From Streptococcus uberis (GTDB taxonomy: Bacteria > Bacillota > Bacilli > Lactobacillales > Streptococcaceae), in assembly GCF_900475595.1 (NCBI RefSeq), contig NZ_LS483397.1, positions 281,001 through 345,000 of the forward strand: a DNA stretch of 64,000 nucleotides, read 5' to 3'. The notes under the pieces are model-generated. The model searched no databases. It was not told the origin of the DNA and saw only the letters and a program-made list of their open reading frames with translations. Positions 1 through 10,566 of the stretch are shown here, piece after piece. The position numbers and the translations under genes were made by a program. Numbering within the stretch: position 1 is the stretch's first letter; each line of letters begins with the position of its first letter.

Positions 1-338
1 TGCTTTGCTGTCAGGCAGTATTGATTATTAAAGTTTCGATTGCCAGAACCAATAATACCAAAGCAGCGCTTGTAATTATCATGAGCAGCGATGAAATCAC
101 CTAAAGGATTGGTAAGAATTTCAATATCACCAGAATCTAAGCCGTTTCCGCCTTCGAGATAAGTCGGTAAGATGGCTACAAAGGCTTCTTCAACCGCAAA
201 AGTTTGATGATTTAATTCCTTGATGTTTATGGTTTTTGTTTCGATATCATAGCCTTCTTTAAGGTGTTGTGATAAGCGTTTGACAAAACTGAGGGTGTTG
301 CCACTTAGGCTGATAAAAACTACGGTTACTGTAGACAT
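1..338 (-). CDS. nrdI: NrdI-like flavodoxin, partial (3' end outside window)
   Basis: Reading the minus strand from the ATG at 336-338 gives an open frame beginning [20 protein letters not shown] and running off the window start (about 112 residues). The FISLSGNT loop is the FMN phosphate-binding loop of flavodoxins, and [15 protein letters not shown] is the NrdI signature. NrdI is the flavodoxin that helps assemble the dimanganese-tyrosyl radical cofactor of class Ib ribonucleotide reductase NrdF. A GGAGACC ribosome-binding site lies just upstream (341-347). No nrdE/nrdF is visible, so this may be a stand-alone NrdI-like protein. Confidence 0.85.
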   Translation of the reverse strand, partial: MSTVTVVFISLSGNTLSFVKRLSQHLKEGYDIETKTINIKELNHQTFAVEEAFVAILPTYLEGGNGLDSGDIEILTNPLGDFIAAHDNYKRCFGIIGSGNRNFNNQYCLTAK

Positions 339-438
339 TTGGTCTCCTTATACTATATCTTGTAATACAAGGTTTAGTTTACCACAAGATATAGTTGCAA
401 ACAAGTCATCACCTCTTTTTTAATTGTTAAATGGCATC

Positions 439-467
439 AAAAAAAGCAAGCTCTAAAGCTTGCTTTT
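439..467 (-). terminator. Rho-independent terminator of the nucleotidase gene
   Basis: Perfect 11-bp stem AAAAGCAAGCT/AGCTTGCTTTT (442-452 and 457-467) with a 4-nt loop. On the minus strand it is followed by a run of T and lies 7 bases after the nucleotidase stop codon. Confidence 0.9.
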
Positions 468-473
468 GAAAGA

Positions 474-2950
474 TTATTGTCTTTCTTCTTTTTTCGTGAT
501 TAATCCGGCTAAACCAAGTAAGCTTAAGCCCATGAAGAATAAACCTTTAGACTCTTGGCTACCAGCTTTTGGTAATTCAGCCTTAGTAGTACTTGATGAT
601 GTCGCTTTTGTTTGATTGTAAACATGCGCAGCTAATTGATGAATTTCTTGACGACGGTTTTCAGTCAATTGGCTACCAGTTTCTTGTGGTGTTTCCACTG
701 GATTTGCAGGTGTTTCTGGAGTGGCTACTGGTAATTCTGGTTTAACATATGTAAAGACGAAGTCACCAAAACCTTCAATAGTAGAAGGGCCGGCATAAGA
801 AATATCAGCTTGGTCACCAATTAAATTCTTAGCAGTATCTGCACTTAAGAAGTGCAAATCAAGTCCTTGAATGGTATCTGCAAAGTACCAGTTGTTATCT
901 GCACTTGGGTTAATGGTTTTTTCAGAAACAATATAATTGATGATGGCTTGTCGATTTTCAAGGTTAAGCAATCGATTAATGGTTGCATTTTTTACCCCTG
1001 GGAAACTTCCACTAGCACGGTAGTTATTAGTGACAACCATGAATTCTTGATTTGGATCGATTTCTTTACCTTGGAATTTAAGGTTACGAACACGACTAGC
1101 ATTAGGGTTAAGAAGATTACCTTTGGCATCATACTTGTTAGGTTGTGTTACATCAAACTCGTAAGTAACGCCATCAATCACATCAAAGTTGTAAGTTCTA
1201 TAATCCGTATTGACTAGGTTTTGAGGTCCAGCCACATTTGGATCGATGGTATTAAATTGTCCTGCTGACATCTCTAACCATTCTTTGATATCTGCACCTG
1301 TCAGTTTAAGGATAGCAGTGACGTTATCATATAAGTATAGGTCGGCAACGTTTTTAATGGCAATTGGTCCAGCCGGGATATCAGTATAAGCGGTTGGGTC
1401 ATTACGAGTACCAGCTTTAAATGGTGCTGCTGCTGAAAGAAGAGGTAAGTCAGCTTCTGGAGTACCAGCTAATTGTTGTTTGGCATACCAAAGTTGTGCA
1501 TTATTGACAATTTGAACAGATGGATCATCTTTGACTAGAGCGAAGTAGCTGTTAATTGGTGCAGTTGTTTCACCAACAGTTTGACGCACGTAATCAATTG
1601 TTCCAAGGTGAGATGCTTGAGCCAAAGCTAAAATATCAGCATCGGCGATGGTTGATTTGGTATCAATTTTACGGATTTCTGCATGGTTTTTATCGCGATT
1701 AACTGTCCATTTACCACCTGTATAGGACACATTTAAATCAATAATACCGATATGATCCCCGTATTTTCCTGCCATGGTAACAGGTGTTCCGTTAATTAAA
1801 CCAGACACCCCGTCGACACCATTATAGGATTCGTAGAAACCAGTATCTTGTCCTGAAGGGAATTCTGCATGTGAGTGACCTGTTACGACCGCGTCAACAC
1901 CAGCAAGACTTGCAATTTGGTAGCCGACATTTTCTTCACCAGTTTCATAAACATCATCACCGATACCAGTGTGGGCAAGGACTAAAACGATGTCAGCGCC
2001 AGCATTTTTGATGGTAGGAATGATTTCTGTCACAGCTTGCACGGCATCTTTGACCGTAACTTTACCTTCGAGGTTAGCCTTATCCAAAGCATGATTTGAG
2101 GTGGCACAATACCTGTGATACCAATTTTTAGGTCGACAGCTTGGCCATTAGCATCCGTAAAGCTTTTCGTAACGATAGCGTAAGGTTGGAAAAGGTATTC
2201 TCCTGTTGCTGCATCAAAGACGTTAGCATTTAGGATTGGTAGTCCAGCTGAAGCAATGGCATTTTCGATGAAGGTAAGCCCATAGTTGAATTCGTGGTTA
2301 CCTAAAGTTGAAGCGTCAAAACCAAGTTTATCAAGGGCTGCGTACATTGGGTGCACTTCACCTGGTTGTAAAGGATCAATCAATGCTTCATAAGTTCCGA
2401 GTGGTGTACCTTGTAAGATATCACCGTTATCAACAAGAACAGCATTAGGATTTTCAGCTTTTGCTTGATCGATAAGAACGGCAGCTTTCGCTAAACCGAT
2501 AGTTTGAGATGCTTTATCTTGATAGTAATCATAGTTGACTAAGTTAGAGTGAAGGTCAGTGGTTGAGATGATGCGCACATCAACTGTTTGGCCTTCAACT
2601 GGAGTTGTTGCCATTGTGTTAGCTGCTGGCGCAAGGCTAGCACTAGTGACATTAGTTGTAGGTTGAGCAGTTGCTGTCACAGGAGAGATGGCTGCTGCCT
2701 CCACTGGACTTGGAGTAGTAGTACTTGTTGTACCACTAGCATCAACGGTGATATTAGTATTTGGATCAAGAGCAGATGTCACAGTTGAAGTCGTGTTCGT
2801 TGTTGGAGTCGTACTTGCAGAGGCATCAGTAAGACTTGTTGCTGGGCTAGTTGTAGTTGTTGGTGTCTCAGCTTTTACGAATTGAGCTGAACCTGTTGCA
2901 ACTAACATGGCTAAAAAAATGGCACTTTTTGAAACATAATGTTTTCTCAT
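474..2950 (-). pseudogene. Cell-wall-anchored 2',3'-cyclic-nucleotide phosphodiesterase/5'-nucleotidase, frameshifted
   Basis: One gene split in two frames (2030-2950 and 474-2087). The N-terminal part has a signal peptide, a Ser/Thr-rich linker to about residue 120, and metallophosphatase motifs TTDLHSN, DNGDILQGTP and GNHEFNYG. The C-terminal part has VLAHTGIGDD, the metal-binding GHSH, the 5'-nucleotidase C domain, and an LPKAG sorting signal with hydrophobic segment and KKEERQ tail. Streptococcal relatives (CdnP of S. agalactiae, SntA of S. suis) hydrolyse extracellular cyclic di- and mononucleotides. Restoring one G in the GG at 2084-2085 (minus strand TTTGGATAAG to TTTGGGATAAG) rejoins the frames as IVPPQIM-LWDKANLEG. 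It is therefore a one-base deletion: a real inactivation (secreted catalytic fragment without anchor) or a homopolymer sequencing error. ATG at 2948-2950 follows AAGGAGAT. Confidence 0.88.
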
Positions 2951-2992
2951 TTTAATCTCCTTATTTTATGTAAAAAATGCATTTGGACAATT

Positions 2993-3021
2993 ATTATACC
3001 TTGAAAAAGGGCTTTCATCAA
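2993..3021 (-). promoter_or_regulatory. Sigma-A promoter of the nucleotidase gene
   Basis: On the minus strand TTGATG (3016-3021) and TATAAT (2993-2998) are separated by exactly 17 bp. The Pho-box-like array starts 5 bp upstream of the -35. Confidence 0.75.
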
Positions 3022-3026
3022 TAGGA

Positions 3027-3065
3027 TTTACGAACATTTTAAGGAAAATTTACAAAAAAGATACA
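3027..3065. promoter_or_regulatory. Pho-box-like array, four hexamers at 11-bp period
   Basis: On the plus strand TTTACG (3027), TTTAAG (3038), TTTACA (3049) and GATACA (3060) each start 11 bp apart. PhoP boxes of Firmicutes are direct repeats of TT(A/T/C)ACA separated by 5 bp. The array abuts the nucleotidase -35, which fits PhoP control of a phosphate-scavenging enzyme. PhoP binding is inferred from spacing and sequence only. Confidence 0.5.
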
Positions 3066-3197
3066 ATTGATGGTGGTGTTTTTTTAATTTTCTAATTATT
3101 AAAAACGTTTTATCTTATGCATACCATAAAGTATTCTGCCTTTTTCTTTTGTAGGGAACGTGTTAAAATAGGTAAAAGAAATTGATAGAGGATAAAA

Positions 3198-5417
3198 ATG
3201 GCAAAAGAAAAAAATTTATCAGGAGAAGAAGTTGTATCCATTGCAGCGTCTTACATGAATAAAAAGGATATTGCATTCGTCAAAAAGGCATTGGATTATG
3301 CGACGACGGCACATTTTTATCAAGCAAGAAAATCGGGTGAACCCTATATCATTCACCCTATACAAGTTGCCGGAATTCTAGCTGATTTGCATTTAGATGC
3401 GACCACAGTTGCTTGTGGTTTTTTACACGATGTTGTTGAAGACACCGAAATAAGTTTAGATGATATTGAAGCCGAATTTGATAAAGATGTCAGAGATATC
3501 GTAGATGGGGTGACCAAACTAGGTAAGGTGGAATACAAATCTCATGAGGAGCAGCTGGCAGAAAATCACCGGAAAATGCTCATGGCCATGTCTAAAGATA
3601 TTCGGGTTATCCTTGTCAAGTTGGCAGATCGTCTGCATAATATGAGAACATTAAAACATTTGCGCAAGGATAAGCAAGAACGTATCTCGCGTGAAACAAT
3701 GGAAATTTATGCCCCTTTGGCCCATCGTTTGGGGATTAGTAGAATCAAATGGGAACTTGAAGATTTAGCCTTTCGTTATTTAAACGAGTCGGAATTTTAT
3801 AAGATTTCTCATATGATGCGTGAAAAGCGTCGTGAGAGAGAGGCTTTAGTCGATGAAATCGTCGCAAAAATCGTGACTTATACCAATGAACAAGGCCTCT
3901 ATGGAGATGTCTATGGTAGGCCAAAACACATCTATTCGATTTACCGTAAAATGCGGGACAAGAAAAAACGCTTTGATCAAATCTTCGATTTAATTGCCAT
4001 TCGTTGTGTCATGGAGACCCAAAGTGATGTTTATGCTATGGTAGGTTATATCCATGAATTGTGGCGTCCAATGCCAGGTCGCTTCAAGGACTATATTGCT
4101 GCGCCTAAGGCCAATGGCTATCAATCAATCCACACAACGGTTTACGGTCCTAAAGGGCCAATTGAAATCCAAATTAGGACCAAAGAAATGCATCAGGTTG
4201 CTGAGTACGGGGTTGCAGCTCACTGGGCCTATAAGAAAGGTATTAAAGGTAAAGTAAACCAAACAGATCAAAAGGTTGGAATGAACTGGATCAAGGATTT
4301 GGTGGAACTCCAGGATGCTTCCAATGGAGATGCCAAAGATTTCGTCGATTCCGTCAAAGAGGAAATCTTCTCTGAACGTATTTATGTCTTTACCCCAAAT
4401 GGAGCTGTCCAAGAACTGCCTAAAGATTCCGGTCCGATTGATTTTGCCTATGCTATCCATACACAAGTTGGCGAAAAAGCAACAGGGGCTAAGGTTAATG
4501 GGAAAATGGTGCCCTTGACTTCCAAACTGAAAACTGGGGACGTTGTTGAAATCGTGACAAATCCAAATTCCTTTGGGCCAAGCCGGGATTGGATTAAAAT
4601 TGTAAAAACCAACAAAGCACGCAATAAAATTCGTCAATTCTTTAAAAACCAAGACAAAGAATTGTCTGTCAATAAAGGAAGGGAACTCTTAGTTAACTTT
4701 TTCCAAGAACAAGGTTATGTTGCCAATAAATACTTAGACCGAAAACGCATTGAGGAAATTTTACCGAGAGTAAGTGTTAAAAGTGTTGAATCCTTATATG
4801 CGGCAGTTGGCTTTGGCGATTTAAGTCCAGTTTCCATCTTTAACAAGCTAACCGAAAAAGAACGTCGTGAAGAAGAACGTGCTAAAGCCAAAGCAGAAGC
4901 AGAGGAATTGGTCAAAGGCGGCGAAGTTAAGCATGAGAATAAGGAAGTTTTAAAAGTTCGCAGTGAAAATGGTGTTATTATTCAAGGTGCTAGCGGCCTC
5001 TTGATGCGTATCGCTAAATGTTGCAACCCTGTTCCCGGTGATCCGATTGAAGGTTACATTACAAAAGGTAGAGGTATTGCCATTCACCGAGCGGATTGTA
5101 ACAATATTAAGAGTCAAGATGGCTATGAGCAACGTTTGATTGAAGTTGAATGGGACCTTGAAAATTCAAGCAAGGATTATCAAGCAGAAATTGATATTTA
5201 TGGCTTAAATCGTACAGGTCTCTTAAATGATGTCCTACAAATTTTGTCTAATTCAACAAAAACCATTACAACCGTCAATGCCCAACCAACCAAAGACATG
5301 AAATTTGCCAATATTCACGTCAGTTTTGGTATTGCTAATTTGGCTAGTCTATTGACTGTTGTCGAAAAAATCAAAGCGGTACCTGACATCTATAATGTCA
5401 AACGAACCAATGGTTAA
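3198..5417 (+). CDS. rel: Bifunctional (p)ppGpp synthetase/hydrolase Rel
   Basis: 739 aa, normal length for long RelA/SpoT homologues. The HD hydrolase domain (metal-binding [10 protein letters not shown] near residue 74) is intact, so the enzyme should both degrade and make the alarmone. The synthetase domain starts near residue 235 ([12 protein letters not shown]), followed by TGS (about 395-455), a [10 protein letters not shown] zinc/helical region (about 610) and a C-terminal ACT domain. It is cytosolic and ribosome-associated and sets the stringent response. ATG follows AGAGGAT; an extended -10 TGTTAAAAT lies at 3161-3169. It is followed after 11 bp by dtd, the usual streptococcal arrangement. 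Confidence 0.97.
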   Translation: MAKEKNLSGEEVVSIAASYMNKKDIAFVKKALDYATTAHFYQARKSGEPYIIHPIQVAGILADLHLDATTVACGFLHDVVEDTEISLDDIEAEFDKDVRDIVDGVTKLGKVEYKSHEEQLAENHRKMLMAMSKDIRVILVKLADRLHNMRTLKHLRKDKQERISRETMEIYAPLAHRLGISRIKWELEDLAFRYLNESEFYKISHMMREKRREREALVDEIVAKIVTYTNEQGLYGDVYGRPKHIYSIYRKMRDKKKRFDQIFDLIAIRCVMETQSDVYAMVGYIHELWRPMPGRFKDYIAAPKANGYQSIHTTVYGPKGPIEIQIRTKEMHQVAEYGVAAHWAYKKGIKGKVNQTDQKVGMNWIKDLVELQDASNGDAKDFVDSVKEEIFSERIYVFTPNGAVQELPKDSGPIDFAYAIHTQVGEKATGAKVNGKMVPLTSKLKTGDVVEIVTNPNSFGPSRDWIKIVKTNKARNKIRQFFKNQDKELSVNKGRELLVNFFQEQGYVANKYLDRKRIEEILPRVSVKSVESLYAAVGFGDLSPVSIFNKLTEKERREEERAKAKAEAEELVKGGEVKHENKEVLKVRSENGVIIQGASGLLMRIAKCCNPVPGDPIEGYITKGRGIAIHRADCNNIKSQDGYEQRLIEVEWDLENSSKDYQAEIDIYGLNRTGLLNDVLQILSNSTKTITTVNAQPTKDMKFANIHVSFGIANLASLLTVVEKIKAVPDIYNVKRTNG

Positions 5418-5428
5418 AGGAGTTACAC

Positions 5429-5872
5429 ATGAAAATTGTCATTCAAAGGGTTTCAGAAGCCTCAGTCGCCATTGAAGGTGAGATAGTTGGTGCTATCCAG
5501 AAAGGGTTGTTACTTTTAGTGGGTTTTGGTCCTGAAGATGGTCAAGAGGATGTGGACTATGCGGTTCGGAAAATCACACAAATGCGCATTTTTTCCGATG
5601 CGGAGGATAAAATGAATTTATCACTTCTAGACATTAAAGGATCTATCTTGTCCATTTCACAATTTACACTCTTTGCCAATACCAAAAAAGGTAACCGCCC
5701 TGCTTTTACAGAAGCAGCAAAACCAGAAATGGCAAGTCAGCTGTATGAACAGTTTAACCAAGCTTTATCAGCTTTCTGTCCTCTTGAAAGAGGGGTCTTC
5801 GGTGCTGATATGAAAGTGTCGCTGGTCAATGATGGTCCAGTGACGATCATTTTAGATACGAAAAATAGATAG
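5429..5872 (+). CDS. dtd: D-aminoacyl-tRNA deacylase
   Basis: 147 aa, full length. It hydrolyses D-aminoacyl-tRNA (and glycyl-tRNA-Ala), preventing D-amino acids from entering protein. Family signatures are the start [18 protein letters not shown], the [17 protein letters not shown] catalytic strand and the C-terminal [20 protein letters not shown] precedes the ATG and only 11 bp separate it from rel, so the two genes are cotranscribed. In the S. equisimilis streptokinase region this is orf1 beside rel. Confidence 0.96.
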   Translation: MKIVIQRVSEASVAIEGEIVGAIQKGLLLLVGFGPEDGQEDVDYAVRKITQMRIFSDAEDKMNLSLLDIKGSILSISQFTLFANTKKGNRPAFTEAAKPEMASQLYEQFNQALSAFCPLERGVFGADMKVSLVNDGPVTIILDTKNR

Positions 5873-5893
5873 TCTGTTAAGAGACATGACATT

Positions 5894-5917
5894 CCCCTCG
5901 TTCATTTGGATGAGGGG
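5894..5917 (+). terminator. Hairpin after rel-dtd
   Basis: 10-bp stem (CCCCTCGTTC 5894-5903, GATGAGGGG side 5908-5917, with G-T pairs) and 4-nt loop. The T-tract is weak (TTCTGTGTT), so termination may be partial. Confidence 0.6.
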
Positions 5918-5925
5918 TTCTGTGT

Positions 5926-5931
5926 TATAAT
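5926..5931 (+). promoter_or_regulatory. -10 element upstream of the PucR-like gene
   Basis: TATAAT at 5926-5931, 31 bp before the ATG of the downstream gene and immediately after the terminator. No good -35 was found at 17 bp. Confidence 0.45.
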
Positions 5932-5961
5932 ATCTATAAGAAATGTCATATAGAGGTAGTT

Positions 5962-6810
5962 ATGGATATCAAAACAATCTTTCCTGAGGTGAGGGTAAGC
6001 TCAGGACCAGCTAATGAAGAACAGTGGGTTTCAATTGAAGACGGTGACCAATTCTTATTATTTCCAAAGGAACAGTTATCATCGCGGGAATTGGCTTTAC
6101 TGGAATTCTATTTGTCACCAGTTAAGAAGTCTTCCAAAAAAAGGACAGCTTGGGAAAAGTATTTATTAGAGGATGGTGCAGAACTTCCTGAAAGGCTTGA
6201 AGAGGGGCAATTTATTTATCTTAGCCATCAGTTGCCAATCCCTTCTGAAATGGTCGAGCTTTTGGAATCGATTTTTGGACAGCCAAAAGCCATTTTGTCT
6301 CTGAGTCAGACTCAGACGGTCTTTTTGTTAACAAGATCAGACTCCTTTGGGCAAATTGCTCTGATTAAAGATATTCTTCCAACACTTGAAAATGATTTTG
6401 GTTTGGCTTTAAGACTATTTATTGGGAATCATTGGTCATCTTTAACAGCTAATCAATTGCGAGACTATTTTCTTGAGGAAAGAGTTCTGTATGATGCTTA
6501 CAGGACTCAAAATAGTGACGAGACCCTTATTCTCTATTCCAAAATCCTCTTATGGGCTTTAAATGCCGATCATATCCCAAAAGCTATCTGTCACTATTAT
6601 CAAATGGTTTTAGGCAATCAAAAAGAAACAAGAGAATTGGTGGAAGCATTATGGGATTCACATGGAAATCTAGTCCAGACAGCGCAATCTTTATATATTC
6701 ATAGAAATTCTCTCCAGTATAAATTAGACAAAGTATACCGTCAAACGGGTCTCCAACTGAAACAGTTAGACGATTTAGCTTTTGCTTATCTTTTTCTTCA
6801 AAAATCCTAA
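5962..6810 (+). CDS. PucR/CdaR-type helix-turn-helix regulator (leucine-rich protein Lrp of the streptokinase region)
   Basis: 282 aa. The C-terminal 60 residues (LVEALWDSHGNLVQTAQSLY, then IHRNSLQYKLDKV) match the PucR-type HTH found in sugar-diacid regulators; the N-terminal 200 residues are an acidic, leucine-rich sensing region with no clear catalytic motif. In S. equisimilis the gene order dexB-abc-lrp-skc-orf1-rel is known, and this gene occupies the lrp position next to msmK (abc). No ligand or targets can be read from the sequence; it may control the msmK/dexB sugar genes. Start ATG 5962 follows AGAGGTAG. Confidence 0.75.
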   Translation: MDIKTIFPEVRVSSGPANEEQWVSIEDGDQFLLFPKEQLSSRELALLEFYLSPVKKSSKKRTAWEKYLLEDGAELPERLEEGQFIYLSHQLPIPSEMVELLESIFGQPKAILSLSQTQTVFLLTRSDSFGQIALIKDILPTLENDFGLALRLFIGNHWSSLTANQLRDYFLEERVLYDAYRTQNSDETLILYSKILLWALNADHIPKAICHYYQMVLGNQKETRELVEALWDSHGNLVQTAQSLYIHRNSLQYKLDKVYRQTGLQLKQLDDLAFAYLFLQKS

Positions 6811-6817
6811 TTTTGTG

Positions 6818-6854
6818 CAAGGTGCCCAAAGACTTTTGGGCGCCTTGTCTGTTT
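6818..6854 (+). terminator. Terminator of the PucR-like gene
   Basis: 13-bp stem CAAGGTGCCCAAA/TTTGGGCGCCTTG (6818-6830, 6835-6847) with one wobble, loop GACT, then TCTGTTTT. Confidence 0.85.
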
Positions 6855-6856
6855 TA

Positions 6857-6880
6857 TGAAAACGCTATCTTTGATATACT
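6857..6880 (+). promoter_or_regulatory. cre-like CcpA site and -10 of msmK
   Basis: TGAAAACGCTATCT (6857-6870) matches 13 of 14 positions of the cre consensus TGWAANCGNTNWCA. It ends 4 bp before a TATACT -10 (6875-6880). This position is expected for carbon-catabolite repression of a sugar-uptake ATPase. Confidence 0.55.
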
Positions 6881-6911
6881 AAAACTAACAAAACAAGGAA
6901 AAGGTGTTCTC

Positions 6912-8045
6912 ATGGTAGAATTAAATTTAAATCATATTTATAAAAAATACCCTAATACAAGCCATTATGCTGTTGAAGATTTTGACTTAGATATCAAAGA
7001 TAAAGAATTTATCGTCTTTGTAGGACCTTCAGGATGTGGGAAATCAACAACCCTACGTATGATTGCGGGATTAGAAGACATTTCAGAAGGTGAATTGAAA
7101 ATTGACGGTGAAGTTGTTAATGACAAATCTCCTAAAGATCGTGATATTGCCATGGTTTTCCAAAACTATGCCCTATACCCACACATGACTGTATACGATA
7201 ATATGGCTTTTGGTCTTAAATTGCGTAAATACAAAAAAGCAGATATTGACCAACGTGTTAAAGAAGCAGCCCAAATCTTAGGATTAACGGAGTTCTTAGA
7301 ACGGAAACCTGCTGATTTGTCTGGTGGACAACGCCAACGTGTTGCCATGGGTCGTGCTATCGTTCGTGATGCCAAAGTATTCTTAATGGATGAGCCTTTG
7401 TCAAACTTAGATGCTAAATTGCGTGTGTCAATGCGGGCAGAAATTGCTAAAATTCACCGCCGTATTGGTTCAACAACCATTTATGTTACCCACGACCAAA
7501 CAGAAGCTATGACTTTGGCTGACCGTATTGTTATCATGTCAGCGACAAAAAATCCTGAAGGTAATGGAACAATTGGTAAAATTGAACAAGTTGGTTCACC
7601 GCAAGAATTATATAACCAACCTGCTAATAAATTTGTTGCCGGCTTTATCGGAAGCCCGGCGATGAACTTCTTTGATGTGACAGTGGAAGGTACACGTATT
7701 GTCAGCGAAGATGGTCTTGATATTACTATCACTGAAGGTCAAGCCAAAATGCTTAAAGAAGCTGGCTATGATGGCAAAAAAGTGACATTTGGTATTCGTC
7801 CAGAAGACATTTCAGCTAACCTTCTTGTCGAAGAAACATTCCCAAATGCCAATGTGGAAGCAGAAGTCTTAGTGTCTGAACTGTTAGGGTCTGAAACGAT
7901 GCTTTATGTGAAACTTGGTCAAACAGAATTTGCCTCACGTGTTGATGCGCGTGATTTCCACAATCCAGGCGAAAAAGTGAGCCTAACCTTTAATGTTTCT
8001 AAAGGACATTTCTTTGACCTAGAAACAGAAAAAGCAATTCGTTAA
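6912..8045 (+). CDS. msmK: Multiple-sugar ABC transporter ATPase MsmK
   Basis: 377 aa. It energises several carbohydrate ABC importers (maltodextrin, raffinose and others) that lack their own ATPase. Walker A GPSGCGKST (residues 38-46), Q-loop MVFQNYALYP, signature LSGGQRQRVAMGRA, Walker B VFLMDEP, D-loop SNLDAKL, switch His in YVTHDQTEAM, then a C-terminal TOBE/MalK-type regulatory domain. The frame is open upstream to 6813, but ATG 6912 follows AAGGAAAAGGTG and gives the family's usual start; the upstream stretch is a terminator and promoter. The gene is the abc of the dexB-abc pair. Confidence 0.96.
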   Translation: MVELNLNHIYKKYPNTSHYAVEDFDLDIKDKEFIVFVGPSGCGKSTTLRMIAGLEDISEGELKIDGEVVNDKSPKDRDIAMVFQNYALYPHMTVYDNMAFGLKLRKYKKADIDQRVKEAAQILGLTEFLERKPADLSGGQRQRVAMGRAIVRDAKVFLMDEPLSNLDAKLRVSMRAEIAKIHRRIGSTTIYVTHDQTEAMTLADRIVIMSATKNPEGNGTIGKIEQVGSPQELYNQPANKFVAGFIGSPAMNFFDVTVEGTRIVSEDGLDITITEGQAKMLKEAGYDGKKVTFGIRPEDISANLLVEETFPNANVEAEVLVSELLGSETMLYVKLGQTEFASRVDARDFHNPGEKVSLTFNVSKGHFFDLETEKAIR

Positions 8046-8067
8046 AACGATTATCCTCCTATGAATA

Positions 8068-9745
<1,678 letters not shown>

Positions 9746-9748
9746 GAC

Positions 9749-9779
9749 AAAAAATCCTTCATTTCGTGAAGGATTTTTT
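9749..9779 (+). terminator. Terminator of dexB
   Basis: 13-bp stem AAAAAATCCTTCA/TGAAGGATTTTTT with loop TTTCG; U-tract included. Starts 3 bp after the dexB stop. Confidence 0.92.
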
Positions 9780-9850
9780 ATAAATTGAAAAATGACAATT
9801 TGATTAATATATTAATTAAATATTGATATAAAATGAATTATATGTTAATA

Positions 9851-9871
9851 TATAATTAGAAAACGTTTTCT
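9851..9871 (+). promoter_or_regulatory. -10 and cre-like palindrome upstream of the papain-like gene
   Basis: TATAAT at 9851-9856, then a perfect 14-bp palindrome AGAAAACGTTTTCT (9858-9871) that fits the cre core (only the outermost T and A differ). A site just downstream of the -10 would act as a CcpA roadblock/repressor. The flanks are extremely AT-rich. Confidence 0.5.
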
Positions 9872-9898
9872 TAAAAATGTTAATGAAAGGAAAACAAT

Positions 9899-10564
9899 AT
9901 GATTAATAAAAAAATTATATTTACAAGTTTGACAGTAATATGTATATCAAATTGTAACATTGTTTCCGCAGAAGATAAGGTAAGTAACGAATCGTACTTT
10001 CCGTCAAACCAAATTGAAAAATGGGAGAGAGATATACTAGAAAAGGCTGACCGAGATATACCAGTAGGTGATATAAAAGCAAATGATGGAAAAATTTTTC
10101 GTTCTTCTACTGGTTTATGGTCATGGAGGGATGGAATAATTTGTATTACTGACTCACATGCTAAAAGTCCTTTGTTTAACAATGGTCATGCGGGTATTGT
10201 TGCTGCGGCACCATACTATGATGCTACAATTGAAGCAAATCCTAATGATGGTGTTCAACCAAAATATGGTAAGTGGGATGAAAGATTTGGAGGTAGCAAA
10301 GTTTATCAATATGGTGTAACTAAAACAAGTGTTATCCAGGATCAAAACGCAGCTATTTGGGCGGCAAAACAGATTAATAAACCCTATAATCATAATTTCT
10401 TTGATATAGGCCGAAGAGATAGATTTTATTGCTCACAACTTGTCTGGGCAGCTTATAAAGATATTTCAGGAATTGATATTGGAACATGGGAATGGGGACA
10501 TGCAATTCATCCTTTTGAGCTTATGAACTCAAAAGAAACGACATTACTTTACAGAAATAAATAA
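9899..10564 (+). CDS. Secreted permuted papain-like (YiiX/C92-type) protein
   Basis: 221 aa with an N-terminal signal peptide (about 24 residues, ending near VSA-ED). It shows the two features of circularly permuted NlpC/P60-like enzymes: a His strand NNGHAGIVAAAP (near residue 99) and a later Cys helix RFYCSQLVWAAYK (near residue 181), the reverse of the usual C-then-H order. Such proteins include amidases/peptidases acting on peptidoglycan or lipids; the substrate here is unknown. Strong AAAGGAAA ribosome-binding site. It is followed 2 bp later by a lipoprotein gene, suggesting they work together at the cell surface. Confidence 0.7.
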   Translation: MINKKIIFTSLTVICISNCNIVSAEDKVSNESYFPSNQIEKWERDILEKADRDIPVGDIKANDGKIFRSSTGLWSWRDGIICITDSHAKSPLFNNGHAGIVAAAPYYDATIEANPNDGVQPKYGKWDERFGGSKVYQYGVTKTSVIQDQNAAIWAAKQINKPYNHNFFDIGRRDRFYCSQLVWAAYKDISGIDIGTWEWGHAIHPFELMNSKETTLLYRNK

Positions 10565-10566
10565 GC

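Noticed and set aside
4125..4652. 175-codon minus-strand frame inside rel
   Set aside because: Shadow of the well-supported rel gene in another frame; no ribosome-binding site or recognisable domain.
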